DNA of 64,000 nt from Paenibacillus plantiphilus (GCF_927798095.1 NZ_CAKMMF010000001.1:248001-312000), one strand, 5' to 3'; shown: positions 18,646 through 27,686, counted from the stretch's first letter. Notes: generated by a model not told the origin, from the sequence alone. Program-made: numbers and translations.

Positions 18646-19521
18646 CTAGCCGCCCATCAATAGAATAGCTGGCGTGGCGACAAGCACCATCAATATCAGG
18701 AATACGCCGACCAATGGAAAAACAAGCTTGGACGATGCCTCTTCTCCCCGGGATCGGGCGACCGACTTTCTTTTCTCCCAAAGCGTATAAGAAAGCTCCC
18801 TGAGTGACAGCACCAGCCGATCGCCTCCTCGCCGGTAGTTCAGAAGCAGCGTTGTCGTGAATAACGATACCTCTTGTACGGCACATCTTCTGCTGAATGC
18901 TTCCATTGCAGCACCGAAGGATTCTCCATTGCGAATCGCTTCATTCGCTTTCCGCAGCTCATTCGACAACGGGCTTGTCCCGCTGTCATGCGAACGCTCG
19001 GTACAACGGATTAATGCCCGCTGCACAGTTTCGCCAGCGCCCAGAAGCAGCATAAGCTTGCTGAGCACCTCTGGCAGGATCAGCAAAATGTCCTGTCTCC
19101 TTCTCTCAACCTTACTCCTGATATCACGCCACTTTGCTACAGGAATGATCATTCCAATAAGCACGGCCAGCCACAGCAGCGAATCTTCACCACTTAATAC
19201 GCTCAGCCAAGCGCCTCCAGCCATAGCTGCATAGCCAAAACCAATTATGGAAGCGATAAATTGCCTGGTCGATTCAACACTCCAGCTTGCTCCATTCAGA
19301 ACGAGCAGTTTAGCGTGCAAGCCAGATACAAACGGCTGAAACCGATCCTGCAGTCCACTCCTCTCTATGAGCAGACGGAAGGGCTGCATCATAAACCGTC
19401 TCTTCCATTCTTCTTCTGCCCGCGAGCTGTCTCTGGGACTGCCGCGCGTGCTGTTGCGTCCATCCATCATGATCAATAAAACCCATACAACCGCCAAGAT
19501 CGAGCCCACTGCGATACCCAT
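18646..19521 (-). CDS. tadC: Tad pilus platform protein TadC (T2SSF domain)
   Basis: A 291-residue inner-membrane protein. It has an N-terminal hydrophobic segment (GIAVGSILAVVWVLLIMM), a paired helix region at about 85-130 and a C-terminal helix (LVFPLVGVFLILMVLVATPA). The GspF-like cytoplasmic part includes RRRQDILLILPEVLSKLMLLL and GAAMEAFSRRC. With TadB it forms the platform on which the ATPase drives pilin polymerisation. The ATG follows GTAAGGAGGATGG. Confidence 0.9.
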   Translation of the reverse strand: MGIAVGSILAVVWVLLIMMDGRNSTRGSPRDSSRAEEEWKRRFMMQPFRLLIERSGLQDRFQPFVSGLHAKLLVLNGASWSVESTRQFIASIIGFGYAAMAGGAWLSVLSGEDSLLWLAVLIGMIIPVAKWRDIRSKVERRRQDILLILPEVLSKLMLLLGAGETVQRALIRCTERSHDSGTSPLSNELRKANEAIRNGESFGAAMEAFSRRCAVQEVSLFTTTLLLNYRRGGDRLVLSLRELSYTLWEKRKSVARSRGEEASSKLVFPLVGVFLILMVLVATPAILLMGG

Positions 19522-19536
19522 AAGGGGCCATCCTCC

Positions 19537-20388
19537 TTACATTCGAATATTCATAATTTTGATCATGAACCCATAACAAACACCAAGAAGAATCATCGAC
19601 ACCGTAAGCATGGCATAGCCCATGCCGCTGTACAGCGGGGTCATATAATCAGGTGCTGCGAAGCTGAGAAAAGCAAGAAATACAAATGGCACTGCCATCA
19701 TAATTCGCGATTCGAACCGCTTCTGGGCAATCATAACTGCAATCTCCTGCTGCACATCAAGCTTCTCCCCGATTGTCTGCGAAGTCCGGCGAATGACTTC
19801 CACCAGATCGCCGCCGGACCGTTTACAGGTGACAAACACATCCACGAACTGTGCAATATCATCCATGTTTGCCCGATCGCTGAAATCGATAAGCGCATGC
19901 TCCAAAGGCTCTCCATATGCCATTCGAGAACGAATAATTTCGAATTCCGTAATAATCTCTGTCGTCGGATCTGGGTACAGCAGTCTAAGATCATCTATCG
20001 ATGTCACAACCGCATTTTCTACCGAGCGGCCAGCAGCCAAAGATGATGTGATGGAATACAGCGCTTCCTTGAACTGCAGCGTTAATCTCATCCGCCTTCT
20101 TGAGAGAAGCGACTTGCGATGCAACCGTGGAGCGAGAGCGCCCGCCATAGCAAGTATGAGCGCAACAGGAACGGATCGATAGAACAGATAGGCTGCAATG
20201 AAGACGATCCCGCAGCCTGCTGCTGCTGCCAGCATAAATTGATTCCTGCTGAGCTGATAGACCGTATATTGCGGCAACTGCGCCGTTCGCTGTCCTTTGC
20301 TTCCCTCGTTCTGACTTGACTCCGGCCAGCCAAGCCATTTCAACCATCCGCCAGCTCCCCGATTTTTCACCTTCCTCTGTATCTTCAT
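19537..20388 (-). CDS. tadB: Tad pilus platform protein TadB (T2SSF domain)
   Basis: A 283-residue membrane protein with an early hydrophobic pair (FMLAAAAGCGIVFIAAYLF and VALILAMAGALAP) and a GspF-type soluble domain. The typical T2SSF segments are present: LQFKEALYSITSSLAAGRSV, DIAQFVDVFVTCKRSGGDLV, and the two C-terminal helices. Its ATG overlaps the tadA stop (ATGA), so the two are translationally coupled. Confidence 0.9.
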   Translation of the reverse strand: MKIQRKVKNRGAGGWLKWLGWPESSQNEGSKGQRTAQLPQYTVYQLSRNQFMLAAAAGCGIVFIAAYLFYRSVPVALILAMAGALAPRLHRKSLLSRRRMRLTLQFKEALYSITSSLAAGRSVENAVVTSIDDLRLLYPDPTTEIITEFEIIRSRMAYGEPLEHALIDFSDRANMDDIAQFVDVFVTCKRSGGDLVEVIRRTSQTIGEKLDVQQEIAVMIAQKRFESRIMMAVPFVFLAFLSFAAPDYMTPLYSGMGYAMLTVSMILLGVCYGFMIKIMNIRM

Positions 20389-21620
20389 GCCCCCTCCACC
20401 TCTGGAAATCGTATTCCCGCCATTTGCAATTTCCAGGTATGCTGCAGCAAGCGGCCTGTCGGCTTCAGACTTCCAATAACTCGACCATCGCGCTCGCCCT
20501 CTTCTTCAAACCGGTATAGGGATTCAAGTACAACCTCTCCATTCTTCACACCAGCAATCTCGCAAATTTCCGTTACCCGCCTGGAACGGTCTCGCAGTCG
20601 TGACAAATGAACGATAATATCAATTGCCGACCCAATCTGCTGTCGAATAACCGCTATCGGCAGCTCCGCCCCGCTTAGCACCATCGTCTCCAGCCGTGCC
20701 ATCATATCCCGAGCACTATTGGCGTGGCCGGTGGACAAGCTTCCATCATGCCCAGTGTTCATCGCCTGCAGCATATCGATCGCTTCGCCCCCGCGCACCT
20801 CGCCAACGACAATTCGGCTCGGACGCATCCGCAATGATGCGCGAATGAGCTCCCTAATTGAAATTTCTCCCCTTCCCTCCGTATTGGCGTTTCTAGTTTC
20901 CAAACTTACCAGATTGGGTACTGTGCGAATCTGCAGCTCGGCAGAGTCTTCAATGGTTACAAGCCGCTCATCCTCAGGAATGAACTGGGACAATGCGTTC
21001 AGAAAGGTCGTCTTCCCTGATCCAGTACCGCCGCTAATAAAGATGTTGTATTTGGCGACAACAAGCTGCCTCAGCCACTTGGCTGCTTCTTCTGTCAGTG
21101 CCCCCAATCGGACCAGGTCCTCCATTTGCATCGGACTCTCTGGAAATTTACGAATGGTCATCGTGGGGCCTTTGAGCGCTATAGGCGGCAGCACAATATG
21201 CACCCTTGAGCCATCCTTTAATCTCGCATCAACAATTGGCGCAGACTCATTAACGACACGATTGACGCCCGCGACAACCATCTGAATCAAATCCTCCAGA
21301 CGTTCACGGCTCTCGAATGCAAGCGATGAACGACTCATTTGTCCCGCCCGTTCAATGAACAGCTCCTCATGGCTATTGATCATAATTTCAGTCACTGCAG
21401 AATCTTCCATTAACGGCTGCAGCAAATCCAATCCCCGAAAGGAGTGGAATAAACGACGCACAAGCAGCAGCTTGTCTCCTGCGGACATCGGATTGTCCCT
21501 GCACCATAGAAACACGGTTCTCTCAATCCGCTCTATGAATTGCTCATCCGACATTGCATTGTCCAGATCCAGTTCTGCGCGAATTTGTGCTTTGAGCCGC
21601 AGTACAGTCTCCTCACCCAT
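20385..21620 (-). CDS. tadA: Tad secretion ATPase TadA/CpaF
   Basis: A 411-residue hexameric ATPase that powers Flp pilus assembly. It has an N-terminal regulatory region (about 1-90), Walker A GGTGSGKTT at residues 197-205, DERLVTIEDSAELQI (Asp box), RPSRIVVGEVRGGEAIDML (Walker B region) and the His box GSLSTGHANSA. It overlaps tadZ upstream and tadB downstream by a few bases, consistent with one polycistronic message. Confidence 0.95.
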   Translation of the reverse strand: MGEETVLRLKAQIRAELDLDNAMSDEQFIERIERTVFLWCRDNPMSAGDKLLLVRRLFHSFRGLDLLQPLMEDSAVTEIMINSHEELFIERAGQMSRSSLAFESRERLEDLIQMVVAGVNRVVNESAPIVDARLKDGSRVHIVLPPIALKGPTMTIRKFPESPMQMEDLVRLGALTEEAAKWLRQLVVAKYNIFISGGTGSGKTTFLNALSQFIPEDERLVTIEDSAELQIRTVPNLVSLETRNANTEGRGEISIRELIRASLRMRPSRIVVGEVRGGEAIDMLQAMNTGHDGSLSTGHANSARDMMARLETMVLSGAELPIAVIRQQIGSAIDIIVHLSRLRDRSRRVTEICEIAGVKNGEVVLESLYRFEEEGERDGRVIGSLKPTGRLLQHTWKLQMAGIRFPEVEGA

Positions 21621-22737
21621 CTCCCCTTCCCCCCTCGGCTATGACCAATCGATCCAGCAGTGCTTCCACCGCGCCACGAAATGCGGGTGATACAACCCCA
21701 TCAGTGCCTGCCAATCCCTCAGCCAGCTCCGCTACTGCAGGAATGACGCCATCAAGCCGCATAGGGAAGGGATCATTAGCAGTAGCAGTGCTGTCAATTG
21801 ATGCCGCCCGCATCTGGACGAAACGGAACTTGCGCTTCAGTTCCTGGAACAAACGGCCCCACTTTTGTTCCAAATAACGCAGCGCTAGCTCTGTTTTCCT
21901 CTGTACAACGACATCCTTGCTTACCAGCCAGACCAGATGGGTGCAGTACTGGAACACCGCTCGATGAAGCGGGTCCACCCTGCTGTCCAAATCAACAACC
22001 ACGACATCATATTCGCCACATTCCGCAATGGTTGAGAGAAGCAACCCTCCCTGCTCCATGTTGAGAGACAAGCGTTCATCTGCATTGGAGCATGGCGCAA
22101 AATAATCAAACTTCATCACAGCATGCCGTTTGCGAAGCTCCGTTAATCGCAATGAGGCTCGATCAGGCTGAGCCTGCAAAGTATAGAGCATCTGCGCAAA
22201 ATCCTCCTCTCCCTCATCTCCAAGCCAAAGTGAAGCTGCATTCCATTGCTCCAGATTCAGATAAAAAACCCGCGACCCCCTAACTCCAGCTTGTTGAGCA
22301 ATCTGACGCGCAACAGCGGTCTTGCCAATTCCTCCGCTTGCGGAGTAGACAGCAACCACAGCTGCGGCAGCCGAAGGCCGTCCGTCTCCGCCATTATGCT
22401 CCCCGTACGAAGCTTGCGCTGCAGAAAGAGCACCGATTAGCTGTGGGATGGGCTGATACTGCAGCACTTCCTTGTGACCCGGACATTGTCCATGACGGGT
22501 GACAAGCACTGCGATTGGAGCCCCCTCCATTTCAGCGCCCAGCTCTCCAAGAAAGGGAGGCTGAACCGCAATAAGGTCCATGCTATAACCGGCGTCAATA
22601 TAATTGCGAAACGCCGACAGATTAGTAAAAGCAGTCAACTGCCAGCTTTCACCTAATGAAGAATGCCGGATATATGCCGCTAGTCGCTCAACATATTCGG
22701 GCTCTTTAACAGCTAGAATCAAATGCTGTTTACTCAT
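21613..22737 (-). CDS. tadZ: TadZ/CpaE-like pilus-positioning ATPase
   Basis: A 374-residue protein with a receiver-like N-terminal part (about 1-120) lacking a clear phosphoacceptor. A ParA/MinD-type ATPase domain follows, with deviant Walker A SASGGIGKTAVA (about 153-164) and a Walker B-like EYDVVVVDLDSRVD. TadZ-type proteins localise the Tad machinery at the membrane. It is the first long gene of the operon; its start overlaps the stop of the small ORF 22730-22858. Confidence 0.85.
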   Translation of the reverse strand: MSKQHLILAVKEPEYVERLAAYIRHSSLGESWQLTAFTNLSAFRNYIDAGYSMDLIAVQPPFLGELGAEMEGAPIAVLVTRHGQCPGHKEVLQYQPIPQLIGALSAAQASYGEHNGGDGRPSAAAAVVAVYSASGGIGKTAVARQIAQQAGVRGSRVFYLNLEQWNAASLWLGDEGEEDFAQMLYTLQAQPDRASLRLTELRKRHAVMKFDYFAPCSNADERLSLNMEQGGLLLSTIAECGEYDVVVVDLDSRVDPLHRAVFQYCTHLVWLVSKDVVVQRKTELALRYLEQKWGRLFQELKRKFRFVQMRAASIDSTATANDPFPMRLDGVIPAVAELAEGLAGTDGVVSPAFRGAVEALLDRLVIAEGGRGDG

Positions 22738-22858
22738 CGTGGTTCACCTGCTCCTTTTCCAAAAACGAGAGAATAAAAACACAAAAAAGCACCATAAATG
22801 TCGCAGTCATGACTGCTAATTTACGGTGCTTCCGTATTCGTTCGATTTGATTGACCAT
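22730..22858 (-). CDS. Candidate 42-residue membrane protein at the head of the Tad operon
   Basis: An ORF of 42 codons runs from an ATG at 22858 to a TAA that overlaps the tadZ start region by 8 bases. It encodes a basic N terminus (IERIRKHRKLAV), one hydrophobic helix (TATFMVLFCVFILSFLE) and a charged tail. The overlap with tadZ supports coupling. Against it: no good ribosome binding site, and the best promoter (22859-22888) would start transcription at or just after this ATG. It also spans the hairpin at 22787-22831. I cannot decide whether it is a gene or a by-product of the leader structure. Confidence 0.45.
   Translation of the reverse strand: MVNQIERIRKHRKLAVMTATFMVLFCVFILSFLEKEQVNHDE
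22783..22831 (-). promoter_or_regulatory. Terminator-like hairpin (possible attenuator) in the Tad operon leader
   Basis: A 13-bp stem with one G-U pair (22819-22831 with 22787-22799) is capped by a second perfect palindrome, GCAGTCATGACTGC (22803-22816). On the minus strand it is followed by six T residues. It sits 46 bases before tadZ, downstream of the likely promoter, where it would stop transcription of the whole pilus operon unless antagonised. Confidence 0.65.
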
Positions 22859-22888
22859 AATTTACCACAGGTGCAGATCAGCAGTCAA
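22859..22888 (-). promoter_or_regulatory. Probable Tad operon promoter
   Basis: TTGACT (5 of 6 to consensus; 22883-22888) and TAAATT (22859-22864) are 18 bases apart on the minus strand, about 120 bases before tadZ. The rest of the 266-bp gap to the divergent lipoprotein gene shows only a small ACCTGT/ACAGGT hairpin near 23010. Confidence 0.55.
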
Positions 22889-23124
22889 CACAAAATTTCC
22901 GAAGTGTTTATTAGGACGTTCAGATTGCGTGTGCTTGAAGCGCTATATTGAGCGGCGTTGGTGGTCTATTTGGAAATTATTATTTGATTAGAGAGTGTTT
23001 ATCAAGTAACCTGTTAGACAGGTGCAACTTACGATAAGTACTGAAGCTTATTACCCGAGATTATCAAATTCACTGCGAGATGTAGGATTGGCTAGCATCA
23101 ATGTAAGGAAACGGAGTGTTAATT

Positions 23125-23892
23125 ATGCGACTGTCTGTGCCCATCATTATTTTGATCACCATCCTGCTGTCAAGCTGCTCAAATACGAATACCTCCCTCG
23201 ATAACAAACCTTACACAGAGTTTGTAGTAGTCGAGCATAATAACAACCATCTCCAGGCGGCAGAACTATTCCCGGAAGCATCCTACACATTAAAATCCGA
23301 TTGGGATCAATTGTCTGAGAATCTGGAAATAACTCGTGCAAGAAAGGGAAAGAATAATTTCATCATCACAGACAACAATGAGATTAGAAGCGTCGACAGC
23401 GATGAATGGACCACGGAGCAGCAATATACTTCCTTGACATTGTACCTATTCGAGGGAACAAAGGCTGACGAACGCTATGAGGAATCCAAATTCATCATCG
23501 GCTCCTTTGAATGGGATGGGCCTCCCTTGCCAAACACGGAGGATCTGTTAGCTGGCATAGCAATCGCTTATAGCGGCAGCTATGCCTTGGAGCCCCATTC
23601 TGCTGCGACGGTACACTATGGTGATCGATCGGAGAACCTCAACTATACTGCTGTTGGTTCAGGCTTGGCTTGGGAGTTCAGTGCTCTATCCACTAGCGGG
23701 ACCTTTGCTCTACATGCAATACAATCTGTTGCTTTGCCGGATAAGGGAAGCTCTCTAATTCAATATGATCTTGTTAAGAGCAACAATAGCTACAGATCCA
23801 TCGGGTATGACATTAACGCCCCGCTCCACATTGCAACGAATCACCCAAACATACTGCTCCAGATGAAAAACGGGCCCTTTGATCCAGTATAA
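23125..23892 (+). CDS. Putative lipoprotein of unknown function
   Basis: A 255-residue protein with a lipoprotein signal peptide: MRLSVPIIILITILLSSC, where the Cys in LSSC is the lipidation site. The mature part is polar and without a domain I recognise. The ATG at 23125 has a GGAG site at 8 bases; the GTG at 23116 overlaps that site and is unlikely. It diverges from the Tad operon, so the two may share a control region, but no functional link can be shown. Confidence 0.7.
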   Translation: MRLSVPIIILITILLSSCSNTNTSLDNKPYTEFVVVEHNNNHLQAAELFPEASYTLKSDWDQLSENLEITRARKGKNNFIITDNNEIRSVDSDEWTTEQQYTSLTLYLFEGTKADERYEESKFIIGSFEWDGPPLPNTEDLLAGIAIAYSGSYALEPHSAATVHYGDRSENLNYTAVGSGLAWEFSALSTSGTFALHAIQSVALPDKGSSLIQYDLVKSNNSYRSIGYDINAPLHIATNHPNILLQMKNGPFDPV

Positions 23893-23901
23893 AAAAAGCA
23901 G

Positions 23902-23930
23902 TTGCTAAATAAATTAATTGTAACTATAAT
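23902..23930 (+). promoter_or_regulatory. Sigma-A-type promoter of the nitroreductase gene
   Basis: TTGCTA at 23902-23907 and a perfect TATAAT at 23925-23930 are 17 bases apart. The start site should lie near 23937. Confidence 0.8.
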
Positions 23931-23939
23931 AAAGTTAGT

Positions 23940-23954
23940 TGTTAATGATTATCA
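23940..23954 (+). promoter_or_regulatory. Fur-box-like operator over the nitroreductase start site
   Basis: TGTTAAT-G-ATTATCA matches the 7-1-7 Fur consensus TGATAATnATTATCA at 13 of 14 positions. It lies just downstream of the predicted transcription start, where a bound repressor would block initiation. PerR and Zur consensus sites fit less well. Confidence 0.6.
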
Positions 23955-23997
23955 AGCAGCTTCCCCATAACTCACTATATAAAAGGAGAGAATAATA

Positions 23998-24636
23998 ATG
24001 AACCAGACTAACCTTTCTACCGCCCTGTCAGCCGAAGAGGTCATTCGGGCGCGCCATTCTGTACGTCAATACAACCGCAATGTTACTATTCCAGATCAAA
24101 CTTTGAATGAAATATTGGAATTGGCCGCAGCAGCGCCTTCCTCATGGAACTTGCAGCAATGGCGTTTTCTCGTCATCCGCGATCAAGCGCAGAAGGATCT
24201 TGTGACGAAGATTTCCTATGGTCAGCAGCAAGTATCGGATGCTTCAGTCACTGTCGTCGTTCTGGGTGATTTAGAAGCGCATATTACTGCACAAGAAATA
24301 TATGGCGAGAAGCTCGCAGCAGGACAGATTACGCAGGAAATTCATGATAATATGGTCAATCAAGTGGCTGGCGCGTATCAAAATCCGCAAGTAGCACGAG
24401 ATGAAGCGAACAAAAATGCCGGTCTTGCTTCCATGCAGCTAATGCTTGCGGCTAAAGCAAAAGGCTACGATACAGTACCGATGGGCGGCTTTGATTCCGC
24501 GAAGTTAGTTGAAGCCTTAAAAATTCCTGCTCGCTTCATTCCAGTTATGCTCCTGCCAATTGGCGAAGCTGCAACACCTGCTCGTGCAACTGATCGTTTG
24601 CCGCTAGACAAACTCGTCATCAACGAAACATTCTAA
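23998..24636 (+). CDS. Nitroreductase-family flavoprotein
   Basis: A 212-residue FMN-dependent oxidoreductase of the nitroreductase family (YdgI/YodC-like). FMN-binding residues appear in RARHSVRQYN (about 18-27), LAAAAPSSWNLQQWRFLVI (about 42-60) and the C-terminal GGFD...LPIGEAATPARATDRLP. Such enzymes reduce nitro compounds or quinones with NAD(P)H; the natural substrate is unknown. The start has an AAAAGGAGAG site. A consensus promoter and a Fur-like site suggest that iron controls it. Confidence 0.88.
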   Translation: MNQTNLSTALSAEEVIRARHSVRQYNRNVTIPDQTLNEILELAAAAPSSWNLQQWRFLVIRDQAQKDLVTKISYGQQQVSDASVTVVVLGDLEAHITAQEIYGEKLAAGQITQEIHDNMVNQVAGAYQNPQVARDEANKNAGLASMQLMLAAKAKGYDTVPMGGFDSAKLVEALKIPARFIPVMLLPIGEAATPARATDRLPLDKLVINETF

Positions 24637-24653
24637 TATCATACATCATAGTG

Positions 24654-24695
24654 AAGCTGTCCCACGCGAGTAGATGACTACTGCCGGGACAGCTT
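24654..24695 (+). terminator. Terminator of the nitroreductase gene
   Basis: A perfect 10-bp stem (AAGCTGTCCC / GGGACAGCTT) encloses a small inner GTAG/CTAC stem. A T-rich stretch follows on the plus strand. Confidence 0.75.
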
Positions 24696-24793
24696 TGCTG
24701 TTTAAGGGGATTATAATCGCTGACTTCCTGCAAAAAGGTCGATAATCTTGTTTACCGCAGACATTACTGCGCGCATACCGTCATATTCGCCCT

Positions 24794-25258
24794 TCAATGC
24801 GTCGTATTCAGCGCAGCTCCATCGCCTGTCATTCTGTACATTGTTTCGAGGGCAGGTGCTCCATCAAAGAAAAGCGCTATTTCTCGCTGTGCGCTCTCGG
24901 GCGAATCTGATCCGTGAACAATGTTGCTGGCAATATCGAGTGCAAAATCGGCACGGATGGTCCCCGGCGATGCTTGTACAGGATTCGTCGCGCCAATGAT
25001 CGCTCTCGTATTCGCAACCGCATTCTGACCTTCCCACACCATCGCACATACTTGCCCCGAGGTTAGAAAATCGACCAGTTCGCCAAAAAATGGACGATCC
25101 TGGTGCTCTCCATAATGACGCTCTGCAAGCGCGCGATCAATCCTCATCAGCTTCATCGCTGCAAGATGAAACCCCTTCTGTTCAAACCGGGTAATAATGG
25201 GACCAATGAGACCACGCTTTACCCCATCCGGCTTGATCATCACAAATGTCCGTTCCAT
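24794..25258 (-). CDS. ndk: Nucleoside diphosphate kinase
   Basis: Transfers the gamma phosphate between nucleoside triphosphates and diphosphates through a phosphohistidine. The 154-residue protein has the usual start [16 protein letters not shown], the [13 protein letters not shown] segment, [18 protein letters not shown] and the active-site NIVHGSDS with the catalytic His. It is a few residues longer than typical because of a short C-terminal tail. The start at 25258 follows GGAAGGAGA; upstream in-frame codons have no site. Confidence 0.96.
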   Translation of the reverse strand: MERTFVMIKPDGVKRGLIGPIITRFEQKGFHLAAMKLMRIDRALAERHYGEHQDRPFFGELVDFLTSGQVCAMVWEGQNAVANTRAIIGATNPVQASPGTIRADFALDIASNIVHGSDSPESAQREIALFFDGAPALETMYRMTGDGAALNTTH

Positions 25259-25291
25259 GCCCATTCTCCTTCCAACTGACTGGCTCCAATA

Positions 25292-25327
25292 GACAAACAG
25301 CGCAGTCGTTAAGCTGCGCTGTTTGTC
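25292..25327. terminator. Perfect 14-bp hairpin between pepF and ndk
   Basis: GACAAACAGCGCAG (25292-25305) pairs perfectly with 25314-25327 around an 8-base loop. There is no clean T run on either side. It lies 98 bases after the pepF stop and may end that transcript. Confidence 0.5.
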
Positions 25328-25425
25328 CTCACCCTTTAATATTCCATTATTCGCCACATGTATACAGTCTGCAGAAGATCAATCTCAAAGCACAAGCATA
25401 TCCGTTTTTGGACCGTTCTGATCCG

Positions 25426-27231
25426 TTATTGATCAGTCGTGAGCGCAAGGAAGTCGTCCACATCTGCTTTCGTCAACGCCACTGCACCGCGCCAGAACTC
25501 AAGCTCATCCAGACGCACGCCAAGATGCTTGCTCGCCAGCTCTTCGACTGTCATCCGGCCCGTATCCCGCAGAAGCGCCACATAACGCTCTGCGAACGCT
25601 GCCCCTTCCTGCTGCGCCACAGCGTAAATTCCGCTGCTGAACAAATAACCGAACGTGTAAGGGAAATTGTAGAACGGCACATCCGTTAAGTAAAAATGCA
25701 GCTTGGATGCCCAAAAATGCGGATGCAGTTCATTAAGCGCCCCGCAGAAGGCTTCCTGCTGCGCCTCTTCCATGAGTTTGCTCAGCTCCGCATGGCTTAC
25801 CATCCCTTGGCGACGCAGCTCGTAGAAACGCGTTTCAAACAGAAACCGGGCATGAATATTCATAAAAAAAGCGACTGATCGCTGAATTTTATCATCCAGC
25901 AGCGCCAGCTTCTCATTCTCGTCAACGGCTGCTTGAAGCGCCGAATCGGAAACAATGAGCTCCGCGAAGGTCGATGCCGTCTCAGCGACATTCATAGCAT
26001 ACTCTTGCGCAAGCGGCGGCAGATCATTCATGACATGCTGATGATAAGCGTGCCCCAGCTCATGCGCCAATGTCGAGATGTTCGAGGCGGTCCCCGAATA
26101 GGTCATGAAAATACGTGTTTGACCGCTCTTAGGGAACGCCGTGCAGAAACCGCCAGGACGTTTGCCCGCGCGATCCTCTACTTCAATCCAGCCATCGCGG
26201 AACGCCATTGCCGAGAAATCCGACAGATCAGGGCTGAACTCACGGAATCGGTCAAGAATGAAGGATGCCGCTTCATCATATGGAACTGTTCGGCTTGCAG
26301 AGCCGAGCGGTGCCTCCACATCATGCCAATCCAGCTTCGCAACGCCAAGCAGCTTCGCCTTCCGCTCCATATAGCGGACCAGCTCAGACTTCGCTTCATT
26401 GACTGCTGTCCACATCGCTTGAAGCGTCGCTTCGCTCATTCGGTTCATAGCAAGCGGCTCCTTCAGAACAGAGCTCCAACCCCGTCGGTCATACAGCTTT
26501 AAGCGGAAGCCTGCCAGACGGTTCAAAGCCTCGCCGCACAGCTCAGACTGCTCTCCCCATTCTCGCTCCCACTCCTTGAAGGAGGCTTCTCTCACGCTCC
26601 TGTCGCCACTGGAAAGCCGGTTGTGCATTTGTCCTGCAGACAGTGACTTTATCGTGCCGTCAGTGTCAGCAGCCTCGAATCTGGCGCGAGAAACGATCGT
26701 ATTGTAGAAGTCTCCCCAGCCATGATAACCATCGACCGCTAATTCGCCAGCAAGCGCTTCAAGCGCGGGCGTCAGCTTCTCTTTGGCTGCGTCCCTCCGT
26801 TCATTGAGTGAAAAAGCTAGAGAAGCAGCCTCATCCCCCTTCAGCCAGTGCTGCCACTCCTCGTCATCGGTTAACCGGAGCTGCTCGTCATAGCTTGTCA
26901 GCACCCCGTTAAACTTAGCCGCCAACGTCTTCACCTTGTCGTTTAAGCCCATCGCTGCCGTATCCTTCACCTGCTGCGCAAGCAAGCACGAGACGAACGA
27001 TTCCGACTGCCGCAGCCGCAGCAGAATAGATTGCACAGCGGATGTCCATTCCGACAGCTTATCCCGTTTATTGATCCCCTCTGACGGCGAATCTGCCCAT
27101 GCGGTCAGATCGGCTGAGAGCTTCTTAATGTCGGCCTCCAGCGCATTCAATTCGTTCCCGAACGAGGATGAGCCAGAGCCTCCCTCATAAAACACATCCA
27201 AATCCCACTTCATTGGATACAATTGCTCCAT
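25426..27231 (-). CDS. pepF: M3-family oligoendopeptidase (PepF-type)
   Basis: A 601-residue cytoplasmic zinc metallopeptidase that degrades short peptides. The zinc-binding motif HELGHAYHQH is in place, with the downstream Glu (ETASTFAE) expected in M3 enzymes. The length fits the M3B clade, and the N-terminal half is the usual helical PepF domain. The ATG is 14 bases after an AGGAGGAG. It is apparently a single gene, ending before the 25292 hairpin. Confidence 0.93.
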   Translation of the reverse strand: MEQLYPMKWDLDVFYEGGSGSSSFGNELNALEADIKKLSADLTAWADSPSEGINKRDKLSEWTSAVQSILLRLRQSESFVSCLLAQQVKDTAAMGLNDKVKTLAAKFNGVLTSYDEQLRLTDDEEWQHWLKGDEAASLAFSLNERRDAAKEKLTPALEALAGELAVDGYHGWGDFYNTIVSRARFEAADTDGTIKSLSAGQMHNRLSSGDRSVREASFKEWEREWGEQSELCGEALNRLAGFRLKLYDRRGWSSVLKEPLAMNRMSEATLQAMWTAVNEAKSELVRYMERKAKLLGVAKLDWHDVEAPLGSASRTVPYDEAASFILDRFREFSPDLSDFSAMAFRDGWIEVEDRAGKRPGGFCTAFPKSGQTRIFMTYSGTASNISTLAHELGHAYHQHVMNDLPPLAQEYAMNVAETASTFAELIVSDSALQAAVDENEKLALLDDKIQRSVAFFMNIHARFLFETRFYELRRQGMVSHAELSKLMEEAQQEAFCGALNELHPHFWASKLHFYLTDVPFYNFPYTFGYLFSSGIYAVAQQEGAAFAERYVALLRDTGRMTVEELASKHLGVRLDELEFWRGAVALTKADVDDFLALTTDQ

Positions 27232-27357
27232 TTATTCTGCTCCTCCTTACTGTCATGCGGTATTGAGCCGCGTTCTTGACCTATACCATCACCATGCACC
27301 GCTCTCAGCGCGCGGTGGGGCGGTACGGGTGTCACCACTATTATTGACCGCTTCGCG

Positions 27358-27386
27358 TTGCAGTTTTTCCATACACGGTGTATAAC
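27358..27386 (+). promoter_or_regulatory. Putative promoter of the YycC-like pair
   Basis: TTGCAG (27358-27363) and TATAAC (27381-27386) are 17 bases apart, about 90 bases before the first start codon. Confidence 0.5.
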
Positions 27387-27479
27387 TTATATTATATCGA
27401 ATGGGCCGCACTAATTTCCAATATTCAGCGAACATGATCGGCAGCACCAGATGCGCCGTTCCAAGAAGGAGAGATTACT

Positions 27480-27686
27480 ATGTCCAAACCGTTGCAGATT
27501 TCAGCGGAAACAGCACTCAAGCTATCCAAAGAGATGAATGTGCCACTTGAGCACCTGATGCATATGCCCAAACATATTTTGCTGCAGAAGCTTGCTGAGC
27601 TGGCCAAGTCGACCGCTTCCTCACAAGATGCTGCGGCAGCCAGCCCCGAGAGCAGCTCCGACGGCAAAGGAGCCTCACAATCGTGA
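27480..27686 (+). CDS. YycC-like small protein
   Basis: A 68-residue protein whose first 40 residues (PLQISAETALKLSKEMNVPL, then HLMHMPKHILLQKLAEL) match my recollection of the B. subtilis YycC family, which has no known function. The tail is a low-complexity Ala/Ser segment. AAGGAG lies 7 bases before the ATG. Its stop overlaps the next start (GTGA), so the two are a coupled pair. Confidence 0.75.
   Translation: MSKPLQISAETALKLSKEMNVPLEHLMHMPKHILLQKLAELAKSTASSQDAAAASPESSSDGKGASQS

Noticed and set aside
22783-22888. c-di-GMP riboswitch in the Tad leader
   Set aside because: Considered because of the PilZ gene nearby; the conserved GEMM core and tetraloop pattern are not present. Only a simple terminator-like stem is seen.
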